Assembly (NCBI RefSeq): GCF_023278565.1
Contig: NC_064680.1
Location: 2,976,001-3,040,000 of the forward strand
Origin: Colletotrichum lupini
Lineage: Eukaryota; Ascomycota; Sordariomycetes; Glomerellales; Glomerellaceae
Reading direction: 5' to 3'
DNA length: 64,000 nt
Of the stretch, positions 1-11,459 are shown one piece after another. How positions within the stretch are numbered: position 1 is the stretch's first letter; each line of letters opens with the position of its first letter. Both the position numbers and the translations under genes were made by a program. The notes below the pieces were generated by a model that saw only the letters and a program-made list of their open reading frames with translations, had not been told where the DNA came from and did no database searches.

Positions 1-457
1 TGAGGCGCCGGCTTATCGCCCTGACCCTGTACACCTCCGGCCCGTCCATCGTGGCCATTATGGCCAGGCCGGCGTCGATGTGCCGTAAGTTGCTCGATAC
101 TCGACTAAACTACAGAAACTAATAGTAGTCCCCAGGGATCCTGGCATCCGTACCGGCCCGGCTGTCCACGGCGCCTGTGATGTCGCCCAGCCGAATTCCG
201 CACCGCCGGAAGGTACTTCGCCACTTCTTGGGCGTGCCCACGTTGGCCACGATGGCCACAGCGTCGAGCTGGCCGGTAAGTTCTTTCTGAAGACTTTTTG
301 TTCCTTGGTCGGGAAGAACCCCTCTGCAAATGAACCCTGCTGACCAGACTGTGTTAGAAGAGGGCGCCCAGCCCGAGAGGGGCAGACTTGTCGACGGGCA
401 TCTTTGGGTGAGGCATGCCGCTTTCTTGTCCCCCGTACTCATAAATGCCACTGACAC
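1..457 (-). pseudogene. possible fragment of a repetitive protein gene, running off the left edge
   Basis: Two stretches on the minus strand (about 75-5 and 282-205) look related to each other at DNA and protein level. Both begin with an ACTTAC-type start followed by a peptide of the form L-x-x-(H/Q)-(I/L)-D-A ... A-I-(M/V)-A ... P-x-x-(Y/W)-R. The second stretch stays open to a TAG at 121-119. I cannot identify the family, find a convincing start, or connect the copies by clear splice sites. A decayed tandem-repeat gene, or an exon pair of a gene lying mostly outside the window, would both fit. The similarity is seen by eye only. Confidence 0.25.
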
Positions 458-657
458 TCTTCCGAGAGAGTTCTAGCCCACTGATTGCTGACTGTATGCT
501 GGGAGGTATTGCTCTCTTTCATTCTATTTTTGGATGAGCAAAGCTAACCATGATTTAGTAGAGTAGGTTCTCGTCGAGGTGGTATTTTGACTGGCCAACC
601 TCTTGACTGGTTGTCTGACTAGCTGTCCAGGTGGTGGTTTGTGTATTGATGGGTTTG

Positions 658-701
658 TTTGGTGGATTTGTTTGGTGGATTTGTTTGGTGGATTTGTTTG
701 G
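658..701. repeat. 13-bp tandem repeat, 3.4 copies
   Basis: Unit TTTGGTGGATTTG repeats exactly at 658-670, 671-683 and 684-696, followed by a partial copy to 701. It lies in non-coding DNA. Confidence 0.9.
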
Positions 702-1061
702 TTTGAATGGAGGTTGGTTATAAGTGCTTCTACTCTATCCCTGTGGTAGACGCTAACTACCCTTAGAGCAGCTTTGGGCGATGTTGGAAGCGATGAGGAT
801 GGAAAGAATCTTTGCGAGCTCTGGTACGGCAAGTACGATGTAAGTTTCGTGATGCACTAAACAACGACTGACATGAGAGGAAGAAGAGCAGTAGATATTG
901 GCCCATTTGGCCCTTTCTCCGGAAACCTCTACGTCGCCATTAAAGTTTAGAACCTCTGCGGTTGAGGGTGAGTAAATTCCCTACTACGGATGTATTACAC
1001 AATGATAGCTATTTTTGAGATGAACTTTTGCTAATACCCATCGTGCTAGAAGGCCGCCTCT

Positions 1062-1139
1062 GACCATTGCGGCCGACCATGGCGGCCGACCATTGCGGCT
1101 AACCATTACGGCCGACCTCTGCCGTCGACCTTTCCGGCC
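1062..1139. repeat. 13-bp GC-rich minisatellite, six degenerate copies
   Basis: Consensus GACCATTGCGGCC is repeated six times head to tail (starts 1062, 1075, 1088, 1101, 1114, 1127). The first three copies differ by at most one or two bases and the last two are more diverged. A 13-bp period shifts frame at each copy, so it is unlikely to encode a repeat protein. Confidence 0.9.
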
Positions 1140-1574
1140 GGCGCCGCCGCGTGAGTATGTCGCTCAGCCTGTCGTTAGCAAGCAGCGTACCCCTCCCTCA
1201 TTTTCTAGAGAATAGAGACATGGAGCTAACACGAGATTGAGCGAAGAGGGCAGCTTGCCCATCCCGAATTGAATGGCGGTTTTCGTATCGAAATCACTAT
1301 ATTGCGTTGAGCGCGTGCTTGGGATACATTGCGCGTATTGTATAGTTAAAAAGTGTACTGTATCGTGTGATTTCCCTTGAAAGCGTGATCCCGTTAAGGT
1401 CGATCTTTTGTGCCTGTAAAGCCGGAAAAAAAACCACCACATAAAATACAATTGTCCCTTAATTTTGGTTCCCCTTGTTGCCGTGATCTATTGTTCGCCA
1501 TCTCAATTGCTATGCTGGGTGTCTTTCAAGCTGTGGGCTGCTCAGCGTTAGGCGCCCGAGCGTGTGGGAAGATT

Positions 1575-1830
1575 TCTCGGCTGCGTTTACCTTAGGTACT
1601 TTAATGAGGATCCTTCCAGGTAGCGTGGTTGCCTAAAGTACCTTAAGGTACCTAAAGTGAGTTGGAAAAAGTACCGTGGTACTTCAGCCTCACTGTGGCT
1701 CCTCTAAATCCTAGGGCCACACCCGGCGAACCTTCCATCTTTCCAATGGAAGCCACATACCTACCTTAGGTACCTTGGCGGATGCACGTGAGGTAAGGAA
1801 CCTCAAGGTACCACCTACCTTAGTTACCAG
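1575..1830. repeat. cluster of AGGTACCT / CCTTAGGTAC palindromic motifs
   Basis: Many overlapping copies of TACCTTAGGTAC, CCTTAAGGTACC, AAGTACCTTAAGG and related KpnI-centred palindromes crowd this 250-bp stretch just upstream of the gene starting at 2060. Single or paired copies recur in other intergenic regions (about 3770, 9090, 42590-42650, 42900, 46230, 53880, 54030). Function unknown. Confidence 0.7.
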
Positions 1831-2059
1831 CCTTTCTCCGTTGTGTTAGACACCTGAGAACCTTAATCACCTCACCCCAAGGCTAGCACGCTTAAATACC
1901 TCCCACGTCTCTCCATTGTGCCTGTGGTTGTCCAACACCACATTCAATAACCGCTGCATCTCATCATCACCCAAACCCCACGACTCAAAATCATTCGCCC
2001 GGCATCTTCGATCGTCACATACACACGACTTCTACGTAACTGAAAGAAAGTACCACGCC

Positions 2060-3595
2060 ATGGCTACATTTTTTCACCTTCCTCGCGAGCTACGGGACAT
2101 GATTTACCGGCTCTACGTCGTGTCCGACGGAGGCTATGTCCTAAACCCCGAATCGAACAGACTCAGAAATGCCATGGGCAGACCAATCGACCTGGCCCTT
2201 ACGTACACGTGCAAACGCATTGCCGAAGAAATGAGGGGCATTGCACTGGAAGCGAACACCATCACCGTTTCAACCTTTTACTCGCCATACGAACGCCACA
2301 GAGCTAGAGACTTTGATGTCGTCATGACGATGCTGCACGATTCTCTACAAAGGGACCTCAATCACGCAGAGCTTTTTCTCTGGGACGACATCTGCGCTGA
2401 GATCTCGGGAACATTCCCACAGTTCACACCTGTACTCGACATGATCAAGCACGATACATGGCACAGTACACAGGGCCGGTCGTCCAAGCAAGGCCCATGG
2501 GGTGAACCTCCCTCGGTCCACCGCGATTTTGTGCGCTTTGCGCTGCAGACGATCTCAAATTTAGATTACCGGCATCGATTTAATGACGAGTTCGCAAAAG
2601 CCTTTTGCAAAAGAGATGGCACCCGACCTCTTGTCGACTTGGATCCGGCCCCTTGGATGATTCCAACTCAATATGATCTCCGACAAATGGTGGACGCGCT
2701 CGGCGGGAAGTCCTCGTTCAGATCGTTTGGCTTCTTAGGCGGCTGGATGGGCTCTGAATCCGCTACACGACGTGCCATGTATCGTTATTCTGCAGCAGCT
2801 GTTGCCATCCGGTTTCTGGAGTCCAATTCGCTAGAGACCCGAGCGCACCTGAGAGATATCGTGCTGATCGAAGACCGGGAGTCTGTCTCGAACCCCGCGT
2901 GTCACGCCATGGGGTTAATCCCCTTTTGTCAAGAGAATCCCGCCATGCGGATAGAGCGACGCGTCAGCTTGTGGCACAATGCCTTCTTCTACCATTCAAG
3001 TATATCAGAAGCAATTGGTTGGCGGACGAAAGAATATCGACAACTGGAGGCCAACGAGATATCTTTCGCCGTCGCGCGCTGGGTCATTGAGACCCTGCCA
3101 CTTATCCCCGCCGGCATGCCCGCCAAGTCGTTCACATTAGTCTTGGACGGAGAGGGCGATCCGCAGTGTACAGAGATCTTCCAGACTGTGGTTCTGCGCG
3201 ACGCTGCTTGGCAGCAGGCGATGGACGAATGTTTCCAAAACGGCGATCTTCCTCCAGAACCGTATGGGATGAGGAGAAACAGCCAGAGAAATGACGTGGC
3301 CGCCATCTGGTCCGCCTTCAACGAGTCTTATTTATTTGACAAGTTTCCGCAGGCAATGCGAGAAATCGTCGAAGGGACGTCCATGGTTCGTTGCACTTTT
3401 GATCCCGGCGAGATTATGGATGTGCAGCGGCTCAAGTCAGTCGCGAAGCGGGAGTCATGGAGTCTGGATCACTGGAGAGTCAAGTGGTATGATCGCGAGA
3501 AGAAGACCTACAAACCTACTCCCCCATTGCCTTCCTGGACCGCAATTAAAGCTGGTTATCTATCTAATCGTCATGTTAGGCCCTTCCGCCGCTAA
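2060..3595 (+). CDS. F-box/2EXR-like hypothetical protein, 511 aa
   Basis: Single-exon gene. The ATG at 2060 is chosen over the in-frame ATG at 1916 because the product then opens directly with the family hallmark FFHLPRELRDMIYRLYV. This short L-P-x-E-(L/I)-R-x-x-(I/V)-Y helix is typical of F-box-like/2EXR proteins, which are greatly expanded in filamentous ascomycetes. A second short motif around residues 40-60 (DLALTYTCKRIAEEM) matches the usual 'LL-x-x-C-(K/R)-x-I-x-x-E' continuation. The remaining 430 residues show no signal peptide, membrane segment or catalytic motif I recognise. If it is a true F-box it would recruit targets to an SCF ubiquitin ligase, but many such proteins have no known function. 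An upstream start would add 48 residues of unlikely composition. Confidence 0.75.
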   Translation: MATFFHLPRELRDMIYRLYVVSDGGYVLNPESNRLRNAMGRPIDLALTYTCKRIAEEMRGIALEANTITVSTFYSPYERHRARDFDVVMTMLHDSLQRDLNHAELFLWDDICAEISGTFPQFTPVLDMIKHDTWHSTQGRSSKQGPWGEPPSVHRDFVRFALQTISNLDYRHRFNDEFAKAFCKRDGTRPLVDLDPAPWMIPTQYDLRQMVDALGGKSSFRSFGFLGGWMGSESATRRAMYRYSAAAVAIRFLESNSLETRAHLRDIVLIEDRESVSNPACHAMGLIPFCQENPAMRIERRVSLWHNAFFYHSSISEAIGWRTKEYRQLEANEISFAVARWVIETLPLIPAGMPAKSFTLVLDGEGDPQCTEIFQTVVLRDAAWQQAMDECFQNGDLPPEPYGMRRNSQRNDVAAIWSAFNESYLFDKFPQAMREIVEGTSMVRCTFDPGEIMDVQRLKSVAKRESWSLDHWRVKWYDREKKTYKPTPPLPSWTAIKAGYLSNRHVRPFRR

Positions 3596-4293
3596 GGGCC
3601 TGCGTTGGTAGCAATGTAGAGACTGATATCATGCAGAGCAGCCAGAGGATAGTGACGATGCAGCACTAGATAGCACCAGCATAGGCCGTCTTGAGTTGAT
3701 AATGAAAGAGAATAACAGAGGTGGGCAGTCTACCTAGCATTCGAGGAGGACTCGTACCTGCGTCTACGGTACCTAATCAGTAATCATTTCCAGCTCCCAA
3801 TCTAGCTGGCTGAGCCGTTTCCTTTTTCTTTTTTTTTGGTCTTTTTCCCCAGAAAGTTCCCAGAGCCCATTGAGAGACGCGGGGAGCGCATTCCTCAAGG
3901 ACTCCAAGCCTCGGGAAGTGCAGGCAAAGCGTCGCTGGCGATGGTAGCGAACAACAACAACAACTGGAGGACGCGAACGGGGGGGGGGGGGGGGGGCGGC
4001 GAATGACTGATTCTCGCAGAGCGGAGTTATGAATTTACCTGTTGATCACTGCTGCCCCAAGTCTTTTTTTCTTTTTCCTCTTCGTAGGTAGTAAATGAAC
4101 TTTCCATCGCAAAGTGAGACTATGAAAGCTCCCCCCTACCTTCTATGTAGAGAGGTTGGCAACAACTTTTTAAGAAAAAGGACTCCAAAGAAGGCCGTCG
4201 TCGCGGCCGGGTATCATCAGTCCCCCCTCTTCGCCGAGAACTCTCTCCGTCTCTCGCTTTCTCTCCAAACTCTCTCTCGCCGCCTGCCCAACT
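3596..4293. other. intergenic between convergent genes
   Basis: No gene seen. It holds the likely 3' ends of the 2060-3595 gene and of MED8, a CAA triplet run near 3951-3963 and an 18-base G homopolymer at 3979-3996. Confidence 0.6.
3979..3996. repeat. poly-G tract (18 G)
   Basis: An uninterrupted run of 18 guanines in the intergenic DNA. Length in such tracts is often unreliable in assemblies. Confidence 0.9.
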
Positions 4294-5275
4294 TTACCGC
4301 CCGCGCTTCATACCAGCCTGACTCAGCAAGTCCACGTTCCGCGGCAAGTCGAAATCGCCCCTCGCCTCGAACCAGAAGAGCATCTCCGGCTCCGGGCCCG
4401 TTGGCTTTGTCGGTTTCTTCGTCTTCTGCGACTGCCCAGACATGATCACGTCCCCATCACCACCACCGCCGCCCTCCTCATCGCTCTCCTCGTCCTCATC
4501 ATCGTCATCCTCGTCATCCTCCTCGAGCCCCCTCCTCAGCCCAGTCCTCACATTCTCCACCCCCATCCGCCGCTCGTCCTCGGTATACACGTCCCCCGCC
4601 TCCTCGAGGACGTACTTTTGCACCCGCTCGACGGTCCACGCGCGCACGTCGCGCCACACCGCCTCGAGCTGGGCCTCGCCGCCGCCGTTGCCAGCACCGA
4701 CAGGTCCGCCAGCAATGCCGGGCCCGCCGCCAATGCCAACACTGCTGCCGTCCGACAAGGAAGGAGGAGGAGCGGCGTTCGCGCCGCCGCGCAGCTCCCG
4801 CGTCGTCTCCCGCCCGCGCTCGACCCACTCCTCGACGCCCGGCTCGAGCTTCTTGCGGAGCAGCTGCAGCAGGATGTTCTCGTGCACGCGGCCCGGGTAG
4901 GCGACGTCCGGGAAGACGTGGAGGTGCTGGAAGACGTGGGTGTTTTCTGTCAGGGTCTCGAGGAGGGATTGGAGGTTGCGGAGGAGGATTTGGGATTGTG
5001 CTTGGAGGGACGCTCTGTTTTTGTCGTGGCGCAAAATGTTAGCACGTCTAGAAATCTTTTTCTTCCTTCTTTCTTGAATCGTGTGTCTTGATGGATGTGG
5101 AGCTACGAGGAAGGAGGGGGGGGGGGGAAGCTTACGGGGGAGGAAGCGGGTTGCTCTTCAAGACGTCCATCCGCAGACCCTGGATGCTGTTGGAGAGTTG
5201 GAACAGACGCTGGCGCGTCTGCTCAATTGCCTTGAATTCATCGGCCGTGATGCCGAGCGCGTTCGGCTTGTCCAT
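4294..5275 (-). CDS. med8: Mediator complex subunit 8, 286 aa, one intron
   Basis: Two exons on the minus strand: 5275-5136 and 5014-4294, joined across a 121-bp intron (donor GTAAGC, acceptor CAG). Their sum is 861 nt in one frame. The N-terminus MDKPNALGITADEFKAIEQT, then a helical region with RQRLFQLSNSIQGL and LLRNLQSLLETLTENTHVF (residues 21-75), followed by FPDVAYPGRVHENILLQLLRKKLEP (81-105), fits the fungal Med8 family. Med8 is a head-module subunit of Mediator that bridges TBP and RNA polymerase II in the nucleus. The middle carries a Gly/Ala-rich linker, then a strongly acidic Asp/Glu tract, and the C-terminus ends in DLPRNVDLLSQAGMKRG, resembling other Pezizomycotina Med8 proteins. 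An ATG 38 codons upstream is in frame but gives a basic, low-complexity extension, so 5275 is preferred. Assignment is from motif recognition, not a search. Confidence 0.85.
5015..5135 (-). other. MED8 intron with G/C homopolymer
   Basis: The intron contains a 13-base G run on the plus strand (about 5115-5127), close to its 5' splice site on the minus strand. Confidence 0.75.
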
Positions 5276-6386
5276 TGCCCGTGGTCTTTTTTTTTTTCCC
5301 CGTGCGTTGTTTCGTCTTCGTGCGGCTCGTCGCAGATCGGAGAAAAGTAGAGGTTCTTTGGGGATCGTAGCGGGTGATGGAAGTCGCACGGCTCACGCGA
5401 CTCGACGCGCCGGGGAATGTTGAGTGTTTAGCGAGTCGCAGAAGGGGAAAAGGTGTTGGATGAGTTGTGTCGTGAGGTGATGCGACTACGCAATGGAATC
5501 TTCGACGTCGTCGGGAGTAGAGAGCGTGGGGGTGGTTTTGTTGAGAGTTTACCGGAAATTGAGCTCCCTCTATCCAGGTTGAGGAGGGGAGAAAAGGTAC
5601 GAGTGACGTTCCAATCCACTCGGCCCGGGGGTAATTTAAATGGGTCCAGGAGCTCCGCGTCGAACGGGGGTGTGGGCAGCGATCGCGGCGTCAGCACGTA
5701 CCTCGCGTACCCCGCTGGCCCGGCGCAAACCCCAGCTGGAAAAGCGATGCAGGGCCGGGAGCAGGGGCCACGCGGGATGGAATTCCTCTCGGTTTTCCCA
5801 AGTTAGCAAGGTGGAAGGGAGGTATGTAAGCATACAAGGGAGACCAGGCGACCATTCACCCTCAGACTCGTTCGAGGCTCTTCCCGGTCACGGGGAAACG
5901 ACCACACTCAATTGGCTTCGGGTTTGCATGCTTGACATAAGATATTCAAATACAGCTAGCAACGTGGCAAAGCACTCACCTTGTTAGAAAAGCCAAGGCG
6001 GTCCCATTAAATGAGCACGGCGTAATGGGAGTAGCACGTCAAGTGAGGCAGTCAGGATTTCGTGACAACGAGCGAGCTGCTTAAAAAGGTCTCTGAGTAA
6101 TCCTCAAGAGGTTGAGTGTCACGTTCCAATGAGACAGGACCTTCAATGCAACTGGTAACTTGCTTATGTGCTAATTCTTGGGCATTCATGTCTTAAGCCC
6201 CATTGAAAGCTAAAATACAAAGGGCGTCTGGTCTGTCCTGAAGATCATGACCATGCGCCTGATCGCCTTGCGGATATCTGCGAGAAAGAAGAGAAAAGAT
6301 ATCGCGTGCTGTAAATCAAATGATATGCCCCAACGCCCCTGTGACATGAATTTTGGTGTCGTTATCATCATAAATATGCAAAAGAT
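5276..6386. other. intergenic: MED8 promoter and sulfatase 3' flank
   Basis: No gene seen. Both neighbours run leftward, so this interval should contain the MED8 promoter and leader (5276-5700, rich in short runs) and the sulfatase 3' UTR near 6387. Open frames here are short and overlap on both strands without codon bias. Confidence 0.55.
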
Positions 6387-8163
6387 TTACTGGCCGTGAG
6401 ATCCAGCTTGGTCGTGAAGAACCCTGTGACCAGTTGTGGCGCGGTCAACCTCCCGACCGTACTTGTCCACGGGCGGGTATCGAGCGCGACGCTCGAGGTC
6501 GTCCAGAGGAATCTGCGAGCGGATGTACCTGAGAGATGTTAGTATTGAGTCTGGAGGTTCATTATGCCGGGATCACAACTTACTTCATTCTACCGTCATC
6601 GACGGGGTCGTAGTCCCAGCTAGTGAACTGGCCCTGGGTAAGAGCGCCCCACACAAGGCGACGCTTGCGCTGAGACTGCAAGACCTGCTCGGTGATGGCA
6701 TCAAAGTCCCACTTGGCCTTTGTCTCGGCGTTGTACTCGTCAAGCTTTGCCTTGGCTTCCTCGTCCAGCAGCTTGCCGGTAATGGCCTTGGATGACGCCA
6801 GGTTGACCAGCTCGAGCGGATCGTGTTTGAGGTTGAACAACTGGGTGCCGTCTGCAGGGCAGTGGATGTATTTCCAAGGGCCCTCTCGGATCATCATGAG
6901 CGGACTGACAGTGCCCTCGCCGGTGTACTCGGCGTAGACCTTGTCGTGGCCAGTCTTGCCCTGAAGATGGGGCAGCAATGAAACACCATCCATGGGTAGA
7001 CCAGGAGCAGGCTTCGTGCCGACCAAATCGCACAGCGTCGGGAGAATGTCGAGGGTAGAAACGTTTTTGTCCACACGATGGGGCTCAAAGTCCTTGGGGT
7101 GGCGGACAAACAGCGGCACTCTGACGGAAGACTCAAAGTAGCTCATCTTGTACCACAGTCCACGCTCGCCGAGCATGTCGCCATGGTCGCCGCTGAAGAC
7201 GATGATGGTATTGTCATCCAGACCGCACTTCTTGAGAACGGACAAGAGTCTTCCGACACAGTCATCAACGTAGCTGACAGCGCCGTAGTATGCGCGGCGA
7301 GCCCGCTTAATCTGGTCGTCGGTGAAATCATAGTCCCAAAGATCGCAGACCTTCATGAGACGCTTGCTGTGGGGATCCTGTTCTTCTTTGGGAATGCGAA
7401 CCTTGGGAAGAGCAATATCGACGTCCTCATAGAGATCCCAGTACTTGTCCTCAATCGTGTAGGGGTCATGAGGGTGAGTCAAAGACACGGTGAGAGCGAA
7501 AGGGCGCTTCTCGGGACCCTCACGGACGTGGTCGTAGAGGAACTGAGTGGAGCGGAACATGACCTCCTCGTCGTAATCCAGCTGGTTGCTCCGCACGCAA
7601 GTGCCGGCTTGGAGGATGGAGCTGGAGTTGTGGTACCACTCAAGACGGGTGTCTGGCTCGTCCCAGTTGACGACCCAGCCAAAGTCACCGGGGTAAATGT
7701 CGCTAGTCAAGCGAGTCTCATAGCCGTGAAGCTGATCCCCGATGAAATGCATTTTGCCTGCCAGCGCAGTCTGGTAGCCCTTCAGACGCAGGTAGTGTGC
7801 GTAGGTGGGAATCTCACTGGAGATCTGGCTGGCGTTGTCGTAAGCACCAATCTTCATGGGCAAAAGACCGGTGATCAAACTCATGCGCGATGGTGCGCAC
7901 AACGGGGAGGGGCAGTAGGCAGAGTCGAACTGAACAGACTCAGCGGCAAGAGCATCCAGGTTTGGTGTCTTGATCTGTGACTCGGGGTTGTACATCTTGA
8001 GCTGGGGTGCGGCCAATTGATCGGCCATGATGAAGAGGATATTGGGTTGCTTCGCGCTCGGTGCGCCATTGCCGTTGCCGTTGGCAGACTTGCCATTGGC
8101 GGGTTGCGCCAGAGGCGAAGAGGGAAGTGAGTTGAGATCGGGAGCCATTGTGCTTGTAGCCAA
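6387..8163 (-). CDS. choline sulfatase, 573 aa, one intron
   Basis: Type I sulfatase that would hydrolyse choline-O-sulfate to choline and sulfate, giving the fungus sulfur and an osmolyte precursor. Exons 8163-6584 and 6528-6387 are joined over a 55-bp intron (GTAAGT ... TACTAACATCTCTCAG), total 1722 nt. Reading on past the donor gives an early stop, so the intron is needed to reach the last 46 residues. The sulfatase signature C-A-P-S-R is at residues 89-93, with Cys89 the residue converted to formylglycine. The N-terminal metal site PNILFIMADQ (40-49, Asp48) and the later SGDHGDMLGERGLW block (Asp/His ligands) are intact. QIKTPNLDALAAESVQFDSAYCPSP is characteristic of choline sulfatases rather than arylsulfatases. 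The first 39 residues are low-complexity Asn/Gly/Ser/Pro. The alternative start MAPD lies five codons in. No signal peptide is seen, so the enzyme is probably cytosolic. Confidence 0.9.
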
Positions 8164-11100
8164 TGGTCTCGAGTATGATTTGTTTATTGAAACTTGAGCA
8201 AGTTCGATGGAGATGGTGGTTGTGGTGTTATCCTTGGTTGCGTGGGAGGAAAATGTTTGTGGCTTATGAGAGGACTGATAAAGAGCCGATGTGAATATGT
8301 GTGCTCGTGTGTCAAGTGCGATGGTGAGCAGTGATTGGAAAGTTTATAAGTGACCAAGGACAAGGGATGGTCAGTGATTAGGAGGAAAGCGCAATGGATT
8401 GAGTCTTCGTCTTCCGGATGATCTAGAAAAGAGAGAAGAAAGTTAATCACAATTCATGTGGGAGGAAGCGTCCTTTAAGAAAGTGAGCCAAGAGAAGAGA
8501 GCGAGAGCAGTCCCGTCCGCCTCGACAGTCGACCTGCCTTACCTAGGACCAGCCATGGGCCATGGCCCTAGGAGCCCGATAGGAAGGGACGACGGGACGT
8601 GGAGAAGACGGGCGTGGATGGATGGACAGGAGGGCGAGGCAAGGAGAAGCAGCGCCAGACGCCAAACGCCAAACGGGGGCCACGCCAATGCACAGACACT
8701 GCATATGCACCAAACGAGGGATCTGCGGAGTACTTGAGATAAGGATACCCCAGACCCCGTCGCATTGCCTGAAGGTGCCCGAGTGGCTCGTGTAGTACGG
8801 TGGGGCTTTCCCCGACTCATGCAATGTCACGGGGCTCCAGCTGCTTCTTTCCTCCCACCCATCCTTGGCGACTTGGAATACTTAGTATCCGTAGCTAAGG
8901 TAAGGTAGCAAGGCCACATGTGCCAGGAGCAATACGGTGAGGTGGCCGATGAGCGGGAAGGAACGGGGTGAAGGGACAATGACAGATGTGGGTGGCAGAG
9001 GACAGCAGGATCGCCCGGACCCCGTTCCCGTCATTTTCAACAAATTCACTCTCCGGTCATCGATCCAATGATGAAGGAAGGAAGGGAGGTAGGTACCTTA
9101 TTACTGTACACTTCGTGTAGGTCATCAGCCAAAAAAACTGTCAGACAGCAACAGCAGCCATCCAATTCCAACCCACCTTACTAAACTTGTTTAGTCACCG
9201 CCTTAACTCTGCTTCCTCCACCTTCTTCTCCTTTCGCCATTCAATGATACGGATAACTCATTATAATTTCTAAACCACACTACCTTAAGCTCGTCGCTAC
9301 GCTTACACCTGGCACGCCTGCGTAGTCTGTGACTCTACCCAAGGAAGACAGGTCGACCGCAATGCGTCAGAAATATGGCGTTTTCCGATCAGCCGATTGC
9401 GAAATAGCCCATGCAAAAGCACCGACCAGCCACTCAAACACTTTGTCAGCATGGCGGCAACATCAACTCGTCGTTACAGTCTGTCTCTTGTCAATGAATG
9501 AGCTCTGCATGCCGGTGTGATCCGTATCCGCATCACAAGAAGCAATTTCCTCTCCATCCGGCTCCATTCTGCATCACCCTTCAACGCTCCTCCGCGATAA
9601 GGCTAGTCGCTTTTTCTCTCACCGTGGGACCCGAGCCACTCCATGCGACAATCGATGGCTGGCGGTGTGAATAACACGTCCCACGACAAATGAAAACACA
9701 GCGCCGGAAACCCAAACGGCCGGCTACACCTTCTCGAACACTGAGCATGGGCATGGGTCGGCTAGTCTTACTCTTGTGCTATCTCGGCCTCTCGTGATGA
9801 CTGGTAGGGGCACCCTAGACTCCTCGAGCACTAACAAGCTTCGTTATGCTTCAAGCGGGAATAACAAATTCTTTCCCATTCGCTGGTCCCCTGCTATTTG
9901 GACCCCTGGATCTCGTCGACTATACCCCAATCGCCCTCTTGCAGCTGGGCACTTACCCAAAGACCTGCTCGCAACCTGCATAAGCGTCGCTCAACCCAAG
10001 GACAGGCCTTCTTCCGATTAGCTAGACGATTGGACGGTCCTGGTGTGCCCAAGGGAACATTCTTTCGATAACGGTCGCTTCAATGGGGGCATGCCATTCC
10101 TGCACGCACGCGACAAATTTACGGAGGACTCCGTTCCCCCTTCAACGACCTCCACTGATAAAGGCACCGAACCGAAGCGGGAGAAATAAACATTGAGACG
10201 AGATGGGTCCGACGCAAGTTATCACGCACATTCATACAAGACCCAGAGTGTGCGTGCAGCCGGAAGGCAACATCTACAAACACACAGGTGATGTGTAATA
10301 CACCCAATTATTCTGGCCCAGACCCCAGTGTACGAATGCAGGGCACAAACACCAGCACCGTGGTTGCGAACCGAAGCGAACGGGGCACTTCTCCAGTCTC
10401 CAGATTCCAGATGGGGAATTTTGGACAGGCACGGGGAGGGACTGTCGGAACCACCAACCGACGACTCGCCTGGCTCTTGAATCCACCTCTCGGCTGTCCT
10501 TTTCATCTGGGCCTGGCATCTGCACCCCATGCCAAGGCGGCGCCATCTTGACAGCACTCTTAAGGGGCCACGTATCCGTTTTCTCCTGGCAGATCAACCA
10601 GATTACAATTCCACTATCGACGAGCTCAGAAGATGTCGTGATGGCGTCCACCTCCGACCTCCCGCCGGCTCCCACCCCGCATTTGCGGGGTTACCCTCAT
10701 GGCTGGCCGGTCACGCCATCGGAATAAGGTCTCCTACTCCGGGCGTGGCTCATCTTCTTGCCTGGCACCGCTTCTAGAGTCTAGACGTCTCCGTCCCGGA
10801 ACGATGTGTCTTTCGCATCTACTGGTCACCGGTGCACGTACCAACGCACCAGTGAGTAACTGTAATACTCGATAAATGCTTACCGCCGGTGGTGTGGCCC
10901 CGGCTCCCGGTCAAGCCATACCGCAATCACATCATTGCGCTCCAGTATTGCTTCATCAACTAGGCTGCGGATTCCGACTCAATTTATCGTTTCACCCATA
11001 ACAATCAACATCGGCAACGCAGCATTTCAGCATCAGCATCAGACATGAGGGCCTTTCTTCCGGTTTCCCAGCAAGGGCGAGGACTAAACCCTCCGACGAT

Positions 11101-11378
11101 CCGTTCCTTTCCTCCCATGCGCTTCCGTCTTGCCTTGCATCCCCGCCCACCATGCGTTTGTTCAGGTTGGTCAGCCTCCACGTTGCACCAGGCGAACCAG
11201 CTCGTTTTCGGCTGAGTCGTGCGCTTCGCTCACTGGTGATCATCTGATGAGCCAGCCCATCACACACATTTCTTCTCCGCACCCGTTAATTGCATGACTG
11301 GCGCATATCGTCGATTCCCTCCCTCCGGCTCATTGCGTCCAAGGTTGGCATCTCAATGGATAGCGTATTACCCCTCCA
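8164..11378. other. 3.2-kb intergenic region, no gene seen
   Basis: Normal base composition, with CA/TG frequent, unlike the island that follows. Open frames are short, overlap each other and show no family motif. It includes the sulfatase promoter (about 8164-8500, pyrimidine/purine-skewed) and a GCCATGGGCCATGGC palindrome near 8552. Confidence 0.55.
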
Positions 11379-11380
11379 TA

Positions 11381-11411
11381 CGGCAGACTGCAAGAGGCAC
11401 TCCGCCAAAAC
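11381..11411 (+). repeat. left terminal inverted repeat (31 bp)
   Basis: Perfect inverted match to 16272-16302. It contains several CA dinucleotides left unmutated by RIP. It is preceded by TA. Confidence 0.9.
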
Positions 11412-11459
11412 ACTTTTTTCATATGTCAAAGCAGAAATCGTATTTTACAGTTACCCCAC

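Larger units (their letters stand above)
1..2059. other. intergenic, repeat-bearing
   Basis: Apart from the fragments and repeats listed separately, no convincing gene is seen. Open frames here are short and lack codon structure. The last 150 bases, upstream of the ATG at 2060, hold the likely leader, including a CTTAAATA stretch near 1889 that could act as a TATA-like element. Confidence 0.5.

Noticed and set aside
1630..1660. zinc-response element (ACCTTNAAGGT) in the palindrome cluster
   Set aside because: The word here is ACCTTAAGGT, one base short of the yeast Zap1 consensus, and it is part of a repeated palindrome array.
7078..7980. 300-codon plus-strand frame inside the choline sulfatase gene
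   Set aside because: Antisense shadow; the minus strand encodes the sulfatase signature.
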